Assembly (NCBI GenBank): GCA_030625465.1
Contig: DAOUQS010000097.1
Coordinates: 1 to 7,355, forward strand
Source: Amylibacter sp.
GTDB taxonomy: Bacteria; Pseudomonadota; Alphaproteobacteria; Rhodobacterales; Rhodobacteraceae
Reading direction: 5' to 3'
Length of the DNA stretch: 7,355 bases
A model generated the notes under the pieces. The model saw only the letters and a program-made list of their open reading frames with translations. It was not told the origin of the DNA and did not search any database. Of the stretch, positions 1-5,715 are shown piece after piece. Numbering within the stretch: the stretch's first letter is position 1; each line of letters begins with the position of its first letter. A program made the position numbers and the translations under genes.

Positions 1-1
1 G

Positions 2-802
2 GTCTTGGAAACCGCGTTTCTGGACGTCTCGAAAGACGATCAATTTGAAGTGCAGCTAACCGGTGGCACCGTTGTTTGCGACGCGCTTGTGGTGGCTTGC
101 GGTGGCAAGTCCATTCCTAAAATGGGGGCGACGGGGCTGGGATATGAAATCGAAAAACACTTTGATTTGAATATCATCGAACCGCGCCCGGCTTTGGTGC
201 CGCTTACGTTCGCCGAACAGGATCTGGCACCCATCGCGGCGATGTCTGGCACCTCTGTCTTTGCTTCGGTCACGCATCATAAAACCAGCTTTGACGAGGG
301 CCTTTTGTTCACGCATCGCGGGCTGTCCGGCCCCTCTGTTTTGCAAATCTCATCCTATTGGCGCGAGGGTGACAGCCTGTCGGTTGATTTGGCCCTTGGC
401 CAGCCGATTTTGCAGGCATTGCAGCAAAAGCGTAGTGAATACGGGCGGGTGGCGGTGCATACGGCGCTGGCGGAACATTTGCCGAAAACTTTGGCGGGTT
501 TCATCGTGAATAATGCAGGGTTGACGGGGAATTTGGCGGATCAAAGCGACAAGGATTTGCAGGTCTTGGACCGGGCCATTCATAGCTGGCAGATTAAGCC
601 TGTCGGGTCAGAGGGTTATCGCACCGCAGAGGTCACTTTGGGCGGCGTTGATACCGATGAACTGCACGCCAAGACGATGGAAGTAAAAGCGGTTCCGGGG
701 CTTTATTTTATAGGTGAGGTCGTGGACGTCACCGGCTGGCTGGGCGGCTATAATTTCCAATGGGCCTGGTCATCAGGCTGGGCCGCAGGGCAGGTGGTTT
801 AG
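2..802 (+). CDS. NAD(P)/FAD-dependent oxidoreductase, HI0933/BaiN-like flavoprotein (5' truncated by window edge)
   Basis: This is the C-terminal 266 residues of a flavoprotein whose reading frame is already open at the window edge, so the start codon and the N-terminal FAD-binding Rossmann motif (GxGxxG) lie upstream. HI0933/YhiN-type proteins are usually about 390-400 residues, so roughly a third is missing. Visible family marks are VVACGGKSIPKMGATG near the start of the fragment, the following RPALVPLTF segment, HRGLSGPSVLQIS in the middle, and the strongly diagnostic C-terminal run GEVVDVTGWLGGYNFQWAWS, which belongs to the FAD-binding C-terminus. The family is broadly annotated as aminoacetone oxidase-like or as a bile-acid reductase relative (BaiN), but the physiological substrate of most members is unknown, so only a flavin-dependent redox role is claimed. 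It is probably cytosolic; no signal peptide or membrane segment is seen in the visible part. The gene stops with TAG, and a strong promoter for a separate transcript begins 35 bases later. Confidence 0.88.
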   Translation, partial: VLETAFLDVSKDDQFEVQLTGGTVVCDALVVACGGKSIPKMGATGLGYEIEKHFDLNIIEPRPALVPLTFAEQDLAPIAAMSGTSVFASVTHHKTSFDEGLLFTHRGLSGPSVLQISSYWREGDSLSVDLALGQPILQALQQKRSEYGRVAVHTALAEHLPKTLAGFIVNNAGLTGNLADQSDKDLQVLDRAIHSWQIKPVGSEGYRTAEVTLGGVDTDELHAKTMEVKAVPGLYFIGEVVDVTGWLGGYNFQWAWSSGWAAGQVV

Positions 803-836
803 GGGGATGTCCTAGATAGGGCAGGTAGTTAACCTA

Positions 837-866
837 TTGATATAATTTAATTATGTATTTTATAAT
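837..866 (+). promoter_or_regulatory. Near-consensus sigma70-type promoter
   Basis: A -35 box TTGATA (837-842, five of six consensus bases) is separated by 18 bases from a perfect -10 box TATAAT (861-866), in an AT-rich stretch between the flavoprotein stop and a non-coding structured region. Transcription would start around 872-876, at AAAAG next to a run of eight G residues. No plus-strand protein gene follows, which suggests that the product is an RNA. This is the best-matching promoter I found in the window. Confidence 0.6.
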
Positions 867-1035
867 GAGGTAAAAGGGGGGGGATCCCGTACGCCTCGCC
901 AACAACCCACATTGGGCTAGCATGCATTCTATTTAATCTTTGTGGATGCGTGGGCTGAGACTCAGCCTCCTTGATTGCGGCCCAATAAGGTAAAAGCGCA
1001 ACCTTTCGCCCATCTTGGCCCTCGTCGATAGACGC

Positions 1036-1073
1036 GGGTCGCGCCTGACCTTCCCCACGGGAAGGCGCGACCC
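1036..1073. other. Very strong GC-rich stem-loop
   Basis: GGGTCGCGCC (1036-1045) is the exact reverse complement of GGCGCGACCC (1064-1073), and TTCCC/GGGAA (1051-1055/1059-1063) extends the stem inside, leaving a five-base bulge and a three-base loop. No uninterrupted T run follows on either strand, so it is not a textbook intrinsic terminator. It could still stop or protect transcripts from both converging units: the RNA candidate coming from the left and the phosphomannomutase mRNA coming from the right, whose stop codon is 88 bases away. Confidence 0.6.
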
Positions 1074-1098
1074 TGATGTTGTGTCACTTTTCTTTGTG

Positions 1099-1123
1099 AA
1101 CACCCTTGAAGGGCGTTTTGTTT
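1099..1123 (+). terminator. Possible weak intrinsic terminator, plus strand
   Basis: AAC-A-CCC (1099-1105) pairs with GGG-C-GTT (1111-1117) around a small TTGAA loop with one A/C mismatch, and runs directly into the T-rich tail TTTTGTTT (1116-1123). Orientation and T tail fit termination of the plus-strand transcript started near 873. The stem is short, so confidence is limited. Confidence 0.35.
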
Positions 1124-1160
1124 GGTGCCTTCAGGCGCGTCACCCTACATCACCCCAAAC

Positions 1161-2657
1161 CTAAATCGTTTGATCATAGTCCCCGACGGACGGTTCTGTG
1201 CGCACGACTGCATCAATATCCTTGAATATTGCGCGCATTTCGGCGTCTGATGCGGGGCTTTCACAGACCACGACCAGATTGGGTGTATTGGATGAGGCGC
1301 GCACCAGTCCCCAGGCACCATTGTCCAGAATGACGCGCGCACCGTTTACGGTGACGACTTGGGCAATGCTGCGGCCTGCGATTTTTGCGCCTGCTTCATG
1401 CATATCCACCAAGCGTTTCACCAAGCGTTCCAGCACATCGTATTTTTCCAGATCGGGGCAGAACGGGGACATGGTGGGGGTGGCGTAGGTGACCGGTAAT
1501 GCGCGGCGCAGGTCGGCCATGGTCATGTCGGGGTTGCGGTCCAGCAGTTTGCACATCTCGACCGCGACACGCATGCCGCAATCGTAACCGCGCCCGATAG
1601 GTTCGGCCAGAAAGTAGTGACCGGATTTTTCAAAACCCGCCAACGCGCCCAGTTCCTTGACACGGCGTTTCATGTGGCTGTGACCGGTTTTCCAGTAGTC
1701 TGCCTTGGCGCCGTATTTTTGCAACTCGGGATCGCTGGCGAAAAGTCCGGTGGATTTTACGTCTGCGACAAAGGTGGAACCGGGGTAGATTTTGGATAGG
1801 TCGCGGGCCATAATAACACCGACCTTATCGGCAAAAATCTCTTCGCATTCATTATCAACCACGCCGCAACGGTCGCCGTCACCGTCAAAGCCAAGGGCCA
1901 GATCGGCACCGCTTTCGCGCACGGATGCGGCCATATCATGCAGCATTTCCATGGCTTCGGGGTTGGGGTTGTAATGCGGGAATGTGTAATCCAATGCGTT
2001 GTGTGACGGGATCACTTCAACGCCGATACGTTCCAGTACTTCGGGTGCGAACGCGCTGGCGGTGCCGTTGCCTGTGGCGCAAACCACGCGCAGTTTGCGG
2101 GTCATTTTGAAGTCACCGACCAGATCATCTATATAGGCTTCTTTCACGCCTTCAACGAATTCGTATTTGCCGCCTTCGCGGGCAATGGTTTCGCCGTTCA
2201 ACACGATATCGCGCAGGCGGTTCATTTCATCGGGCCCGTGGGTTAGCGGGCGCTCAAAGCCCATTTTAACACCTGTCCAGCCGTTTGGATTATGTGATGC
2301 CGTGACCATTGCCACCGCAGGCGCATCAAGGTGGAACTGGCTGAAATAGGCCATTGGTGACAGGGCAGGGCCGATGTCACGCACGTGAATACCCGCTTGC
2401 ATCAGCCCCAGCATCAGGGCGTTTTTGATGGTCAGCGAGTAGGAACGATAATCATTGCCGACAGCGATCACCGGTTCAATGCCGTTTTCAAACATCTGTG
2501 TGCCAAGCCCCATGCCCAATGCGGTAATGCCTGGCAGGTTGATGTCGTCAGGGTATTTCCAGCGCGCGTCATATTCGCGAAACCCGGTGGGCGTGATCAT
2601 CGCATCGCGCAAGAACGCCCATGTGTTTGGTGTGCTGGAACTGATCGGTTTTGACAT
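1161..2657 (-). CDS. Phosphomannomutase/phosphoglucomutase (alpha-D-phosphohexomutase family)
   Basis: This 498-residue cytosolic enzyme interconverts hexose 6-phosphates and hexose 1-phosphates through a phosphoserine intermediate, giving mannose-1-P or glucose-1-P for nucleotide-sugar synthesis. All four family signatures are present in order: the catalytic loop TASHNP (119-124, Ser121 carries the phosphate), the Mg2+ loop DGDGDR (258-263), the sugar-specificity region with GFEKSGHYFL (341-350), and the phosphate-binding loop RASSNTPN (453-460). TGHSHMKRR (324-332) is also typical of PMM/PGM members. Length is slightly above the roughly 460 residues of Pseudomonas AlgC, mainly at the ends. 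The ATG at 2657 is supported by CAGGGA seven bases upstream. It is the last gene of a minus-strand set behind kpsT and kpsE, 79 bases after kpsE, and may also have its own promoter. The context suggests supply of capsule sugar precursors. Which hexose is preferred cannot be read from the sequence; an AlgC- or ManB-type name would be reasonable, but orthology was not tested. Confidence 0.93.
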   Translation of the reverse strand: MSKPISSSTPNTWAFLRDAMITPTGFREYDARWKYPDDINLPGITALGMGLGTQMFENGIEPVIAVGNDYRSYSLTIKNALMLGLMQAGIHVRDIGPALSPMAYFSQFHLDAPAVAMVTASHNPNGWTGVKMGFERPLTHGPDEMNRLRDIVLNGETIAREGGKYEFVEGVKEAYIDDLVGDFKMTRKLRVVCATGNGTASAFAPEVLERIGVEVIPSHNALDYTFPHYNPNPEAMEMLHDMAASVRESGADLALGFDGDGDRCGVVDNECEEIFADKVGVIMARDLSKIYPGSTFVADVKSTGLFASDPELQKYGAKADYWKTGHSHMKRRVKELGALAGFEKSGHYFLAEPIGRGYDCGMRVAVEMCKLLDRNPDMTMADLRRALPVTYATPTMSPFCPDLEKYDVLERLVKRLVDMHEAGAKIAGRSIAQVVTVNGARVILDNGAWGLVRASSNTPNLVVVCESPASDAEMRAIFKDIDAVVRTEPSVGDYDQTI

Positions 2658-2687
2658 TATTAAATCCCTGTTTTGTGTACTTTGGTT

Positions 2688-2716
2688 TTGATATTTTTAC
2701 CAAACTTTATTGTTAA
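2688..2716 (-). promoter_or_regulatory. Possible promoter for the phosphomannomutase gene
   Basis: On the minus strand, TTAACA (2711-2716, five of six -35 bases) is followed after 17 bases by TATCAA (2688-2693, four of six -10 bases), placed in the 79-base kpsE-phosphomannomutase gap so that transcription would start about 20-25 bases before the start codon. It would let the housekeeping mutase be expressed independently of the capsule genes. AT-rich gaps often give such matches by chance. Confidence 0.35.
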
Positions 2717-2736
2717 TAGTTTGCGGTGAAATGTAA

Positions 2737-4206
2737 TTACCCTGTCAGCTGCTCTTTCAAGATTGATGCTGTCAATGAAACCATCAGGAACAGGCCTGCG
2801 AAAACAAGGGCCGATAGCAATGTGTTTTCAAAGGACCGCGGGTAACTGGCTTCATCCGGTGCGACGGGTGCCACCGCCATTGACAGATATCGGGTTTGCC
2901 GGTTGGCCTCTACGCGGGCGGTTTCATGTTGCAGCAAGGACGCGGCCAACAGTTCCTGGCGCAGGGCCAGTTGTGTTTGTGCGGCTTGCATTTCGGCTGT
3001 GATGCGGGACATGGATTTTACATCTGCGGTGTTTATGGTCATCTCGTCGCGCAGTCTTTTTGCCAAGGTTTCGCGGCTTTTGATCGAGTTCTTCAGGACC
3101 GTTAATTTGGTTTGGTTCGGGCGCGGATTGTCCAGCAGTTCCAGCAGTTCCAGTTCGCGTTGCTGCAAATCGCTTTCGATCTGCTGGATCAAAGCCATTT
3201 GCGCCGCGATTTCACTTTCGGGGCTTAGAACACCCAGTTTTTCTTGTAGATCGACGATGCGTTGCTGGGCTGTGGCGTAGTTAGCCTCTGCTTTTTGGTA
3301 GCTGTCTTCGGCGCCTTGCATCTGGTCTTTGCGCAAGCGTTGGGTCAATTGATCGACCTGTTGCTCGGCATAGCCGATCAGTGCTTTTGAAAACGCGAGG
3401 GATATTTGTGGTGACGGTGTCACAACCTCCATTTTGATAATGCCTTCGGTCGGGTCATATCCGATTTGCACGCGCTTTTTATAGGCTTTATATGCGGCCT
3501 CATTGGTTACGTCATCGTCCAGACGTTGCAGGACATCCACACCATCCCCTTGAAATACCTGTTTAAAACCCAGATCATTGTCCAGCCTGATCATGGCATC
3601 GCGGGATGATAGGTATCCTTGCACCACAATGCTGTCTTGTGCTGTTGCCAGCAGGGAGCTGCCGAATAAACTGGCCCCGGCAGGCATCGACGGGCTGTCT
3701 GATTTCTGGATCACAAACTCTGTGAAAGAAGCATACATCGGGGTTGCCGCGCGGTAAAAATAGTAACCTGCCAGAAATGTGGGGATAAGAATAAAGCAAA
3801 CCAGTTTGGTTATCAAAGCGGCAATGCGCCTGCGCCTGCGCAATACCAGTTCTTTCCGGATTTTATTAACCTCGATCCGTCTTTGGTTGTCATCAAGCGG
3901 TATCGTATCGGCGACATTGCCCTTGCGGACAGTTGCCGGCAGGTTGGACATTGCATTGCCAGAATCGTTTTTGGCGGAATTCTTCAGCATGTTATTTGAA
4001 GATTGAAACGGATCGATCCCCGCATCACGCAAGGCCCTGACCGCATCAAGATCGGATGTGAACTGAAGCTCGTTTTTCTGGGCAAGGCGGCGCGCCATGC
4101 GCATTTGCCTGCCAGTCAGGTTTTCTTTCTTGATAAGTTCGATTTTTTCACGGACGGTTAGTTCCGGTTTAGTGGCGGCGCCTGGTTTTTTTTCATTGTC
4201 ATGCAT
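2737..4206 (-). CDS. kpsE: Capsule polysaccharide export inner-membrane protein, KpsE/Wzz-like
   Basis: This 489-residue polysaccharide co-polymerase/KpsE-type protein should link the inner-membrane ABC exporter to the outer-membrane channel during capsule export. From the ATG at 4206, residues 1-125 form a charged cytoplasmic arm containing LTGRQMRMARR (30-40) and a DAGIDPF segment (61-67). A run of arginines (123-127) precedes transmembrane helix 1 (about 128-150). A periplasmic domain rich in predicted coiled coil follows (about 285-440, many Gln/Glu/Leu), then a PVAPDEASYPRS motif (447-458) just before transmembrane helix 2 (about 462-483), as in the Wzz/KpsE family. The frame stays open 26 codons further upstream inside kpsT, but the ATG at 4206 overlaps the kpsT stop (ATGCATGA, eight bases) and has CAGG about ten bases upstream, which favours it through translational coupling. 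E. coli KpsE has only about 380 residues and a short N-terminus, so the long arm is the unusual part. Confidence 0.85.
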   Translation of the reverse strand: MHDNEKKPGAATKPELTVREKIELIKKENLTGRQMRMARRLAQKNELQFTSDLDAVRALRDAGIDPFQSSNNMLKNSAKNDSGNAMSNLPATVRKGNVADTIPLDDNQRRIEVNKIRKELVLRRRRRIAALITKLVCFILIPTFLAGYYFYRAATPMYASFTEFVIQKSDSPSMPAGASLFGSSLLATAQDSIVVQGYLSSRDAMIRLDNDLGFKQVFQGDGVDVLQRLDDDVTNEAAYKAYKKRVQIGYDPTEGIIKMEVVTPSPQISLAFSKALIGYAEQQVDQLTQRLRKDQMQGAEDSYQKAEANYATAQQRIVDLQEKLGVLSPESEIAAQMALIQQIESDLQQRELELLELLDNPRPNQTKLTVLKNSIKSRETLAKRLRDEMTINTADVKSMSRITAEMQAAQTQLALRQELLAASLLQHETARVEANRQTRYLSMAVAPVAPDEASYPRSFENTLLSALVFAGLFLMVSLTASILKEQLTG

Positions 4207-4849
4207 AATTATAAACCTGCTTTGCCTCTGCCAATGTATCAAAGAAAATAAGCTTTCCGTCCCGCAATACGGCGGCGGAATCACAAAAGGCTTCCAGGAT
4301 ATCAGCCTGGTGGGAAACGATAATCACTGTCGATGTTTTTAGCCTGTCGCGCAGGACAGAGCCGGCTTTTCTATTGAATTCCACATCTGTCGATTGCGGC
4401 ATTCCTTCGTCGATCAGATAAATGTCAAATTCAAGCGCAAGCAGCAGTGCCAGCGTGAAGCGCCCCTTCATTCCGGAAGAATAGGTTGCGATCGGCATTT
4501 CGAAATATTCATCAAGGTTGCAAAGGTAGCGGCAAAACGCTTCGACGTAATCTGCTTCCAGCCCGTAAAGCTTGGCGATGTAGCGGCTGTTTTCGGTGGC
4601 CGAATGTTTGTTGTTCAACCCGCCCATAAAGCCCAGCGGAAACGAGATTTTCGAGGTGCGTAATACTTCGCCTTCATCGGGCTTTTCCAGACCGCACATC
4701 ATGTTGATCAAGGTTGTTTTGCCGGTGCCGTTGGGGGCCAGAATTCCGATGCTGTGGCCGATTTCCACGCGAAACGACGCCTGATCCAGAATGACCTTGC
4801 GTTTTTGTCCAGTCCAGAAGGACTTGCTTACATTTCTGAATTCTATCAT
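4199..4849 (-). CDS. kpsT: Capsule polysaccharide ABC transporter ATP-binding protein, KpsT-like
   Basis: This 216-residue cytosolic ATPase is the size of E. coli KpsT (about 219) and should power export of capsular polysaccharide through a KpsM-type permease. Visible ABC features are the Walker A loop APNGTGKT (38-45, Lys44), the KpsT/Wzt-type signature TYSSGMKGR (122-130) in place of LSGGQ, Walker B FDIYLIDE (141-148, catalytic Glu148) and the switch His180 in IIVSHQ. Two points are unusual: the first Gly of the usual GxxxxGK[ST] Walker A is Ala38, and where E. coli KpsT has a Q-loop glutamine (GGFQGSLTGREN) this protein has GGLNNKHSATEN, placing Asn79 there. The D-loop region EGMPQSTD is also divergent. 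These may be subfamily traits rather than damage. The ATG at 4849 has GAGG seven bases upstream. It is the first gene of the minus-strand operon and overlaps kpsE; no permease gene is adjacent. Confidence 0.9.
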   Translation of the reverse strand: MIEFRNVSKSFWTGQKRKVILDQASFRVEIGHSIGILAPNGTGKTTLINMMCGLEKPDEGEVLRTSKISFPLGFMGGLNNKHSATENSRYIAKLYGLEADYVEAFCRYLCNLDEYFEMPIATYSSGMKGRFTLALLLALEFDIYLIDEGMPQSTDVEFNRKAGSVLRDRLKTSTVIIVSHQADILEAFCDSAAVLRDGKLIFFDTLAEAKQVYNYA

Positions 4850-4903
4850 CCAGATGCCTCAACCGGTTTTGCCCTAGCCCGCTTATATACGGACTTTTAT
4901 ACC

Positions 4904-4917
4904 CTTCATAAATGAAG
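4904..4917. promoter_or_regulatory. 14-bp perfect palindrome upstream of kpsT, operator candidate
   Basis: CTTCAT-AA-ATGAAG is a perfect inverted repeat 55 bases before the kpsT start codon, next to TATA-rich sequence that could be the kpsT promoter. The symmetry suits a dimeric repressor or activator. It is too AT-rich and its loop too short to act as a strong RNA hairpin. The role is inferred from position only. Confidence 0.35.
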
Positions 4918-5008
4918 AGATTATTATTGGGGCAATATGGTCTGTTTCATGTGCGAATTGCAATAATTTTGTCACCAACCCCGCTTTAATCCGTTATTAT
5001 GAACCATA

Positions 5009-5048
5009 TATGCCGAAAAATGCGGGGCTATGCCGAAAAATGCGGGGC
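5009..5048. repeat. Exact 20-bp tandem duplication
   Basis: The unit TATGCCGAAAAATGCGGGGC occurs twice head-to-tail with no mismatch (5009-5028 and 5029-5048). A degenerate partial third copy, TATGGCGCAAAAATGC, lies at 5060-5075. Each unit contains CCG-N7-CGG symmetry (CCGAAAAATGCGG). The period is close to two helical turns, so bound proteins would sit on the same face of DNA. It lies between the kps and mnh operons. Confidence 0.9.
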
Positions 5049-5214
5049 CGGACGGGAATTATGGCGCAAAAATGCTAAAATACCGTGCATGATGTAACGG
5101 TTCAGCTTTAAACTAAAAAACATCGGCTTTTGGTCTGTTTGGGGTTAATTTTTCTTTTCTAAGTTGTTATATGTGGACAAAGCGGTCATATTTTACTGTG
5201 ACCAAGAAAGCGGA

Positions 5215-5715
5215 ATGCTGGGGGGAATGATGCTTCGCAAAATATTGACGGTACTTGCGCTATTTGCCCTTTGGCTGTTGATGTCGGGTATCTATAAGCC
5301 GTTGGTTGTCTGGCTTGGGGTCGGCTCTTCATTGATCGCTGTAATGGTTGTGCGCCGTATGGATGACGCGGCCGATGCGGATAGTCTGGAAGTTAACCTG
5401 AAGCTGTTTGCGACAGTTCGGTATTGGGCGTGGTTGATGGTTGAAATCGCCAAGTCCAACTGGGCGGTTTCAAAAATTATCCTGTCTCCGGTTATGCGTC
5501 TGAACCAGCATCATTTCATCGTGCCTTGCACGCAGAAAACCAATTTGGGGCAAACCATTTTTGCAAATTCCATAACATTGACCCCCGGTACTATTTCCGT
5601 CGATGTAGAGGGCAGTGGCTTTCTGGTTCACGCCTTATCCTACGAGGATGAGACATTGCCGGGGCTGGCCGATATGGACGCGCGCGTCACAAACATAGAA
5701 AGTGTACCGGAATAA
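5215..5715 (+). CDS. mnhE: Monovalent cation/H+ antiporter subunit E (MrpE/MnhE)
   Basis: This small membrane subunit of a multisubunit Mrp-type Na+(K+)/H+ antiporter has 166 residues from the ATG at 5215, within the family's usual 155-170. An N-terminal hydrophobic region (about 8-47) carries the typical LWLLMSGIYKPL (19-30). An amphipathic segment VEIAKSNWAVSKIIL (76-90) is followed by the family's cytosolic hallmark NSITLTPGTISVDVEG (118-133). The start is uncertain: ATG codons at 5215, 5227 and 5230 are in frame. The 5227/5230 pair is preceded closely by GGGGGGA, while 5215 has only a weak purine-rich upstream stretch, so the true protein may be 161-166 residues. It is the first gene of the operon visible here. 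Its TAA overlaps the mnhF ATG by one base (TAATG), implying coupled translation. Confidence 0.9.
   Translation: MLGGMMLRKILTVLALFALWLLMSGIYKPLVVWLGVGSSLIAVMVVRRMDDAADADSLEVNLKLFATVRYWAWLMVEIAKSNWAVSKIILSPVMRLNQHHFIVPCTQKTNLGQTIFANSITLTPGTISVDVEGSGFLVHALSYEDETLPGLADMDARVTNIESVPE

Larger units (their letters stand above)
873..1123 (+). ncRNA. Candidate small structured RNA (unrecognised family)
   Basis: The 358-base stretch 803-1160 has no convincing ORF, yet from the predicted start site it is rich in complementary segments. These are ATTGGGC (911-917) with GCCCAAT (980-986); an internal hairpin 921-929/944-952 (nine pairs including two G-U); a perfect inverted repeat GGCTGAG-A-CTCAGCC (953-967); AAGGT/ACCTT (987-991/1001-1005); CGTC-GATA-GACG (1023-1034); and a 15-pair hairpin at 1036-1073. 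The first three could form a three-way junction. A CCTCCTT sequence (966-972), which resembles the anti-Shine-Dalgarno end of 16S rRNA, sits between helices. I could not match it to tmRNA, RNase P RNA, SRP RNA or tRNA. 6S RNA has a similar length, but the fold does not look like a single rod with a central bubble. The ends are guesses: the 3' end could be near 1073 or near 1123. Existence of the transcript is inference from promoter plus structure. Confidence 0.42.
4850..5214. other. Divergent intergenic region between kpsT and the mnh operon
   Basis: This 365-base AT-rich region separates two operons that read away from each other. It holds a 14-bp palindrome near kpsT, a 20-bp tandem duplication in the middle, and T/A-rich sequence before mnhE. 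I found no convincing consensus promoter: TTGTCA (4969-4974) and TATTAT (4995-5000) point toward mnhE but are 20 bases apart, and the minus strand near 4880-4905 has only TATA-like elements without a clear -35 box. No ORF with a ribosome-binding site was found in it. Confidence 0.6.

Noticed and set aside
842..928. Minus-strand mini-ORF of about 26 codons starting MHASPMW
   Set aside because: No ribosome-binding site, runs backward through the promoter and the G tract, and resembles no known protein.
870..1123. Assigning the structured region to tmRNA, RNase P RNA, SRP RNA or tRNA
   Set aside because: None of the expected marks is present: no TTCGA T-arm, no tag-peptide reading frame, no GAGGAAAGTCC RNase P block, no GGAAGCAGC SRP apical loop. 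6S RNA was also considered, but I could not draw the rod with a central bubble.
1198..2654. Long open frames opposite the phosphomannomutase and kpsE genes
   Set aside because: They are antisense shadows with low-complexity or arginine/cysteine-rich translations and no ribosome-binding sites, while the minus-strand frames carry intact family motifs.
2703..2725. CAAACT...AGTTTG hairpin between kpsE and the mutase as a terminator
   Set aside because: A six-pair AT-rich stem with an 11-base loop and no T run on the minus strand is too weak.
4207..4284. Upstream start for kpsE, adding 26 residues
   Set aside because: It would overlap kpsT by more than 80 bases and lacks family character; the ATGCATGA coupled start is a better fit.
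4923..4967. Inverted repeat ATTATTG...CAATAAT
   Set aside because: Seven AT-rich bases with a 31-base gap are expected by chance in such a region.
5009..5048. Tandem repeat as a CRISPR remnant or as iterons of an origin
   Set aside because: There are only two perfect copies with no spacers, no cas or replication initiator gene nearby, and the setting is a normal chromosomal divergent promoter region.
5164..5214. Upstream TTG start for mnhE, adding 17 residues
   Set aside because: The added segment has no ribosome-binding site, is not hydrophobic in the family's way, and makes the protein longer than usual MrpE.
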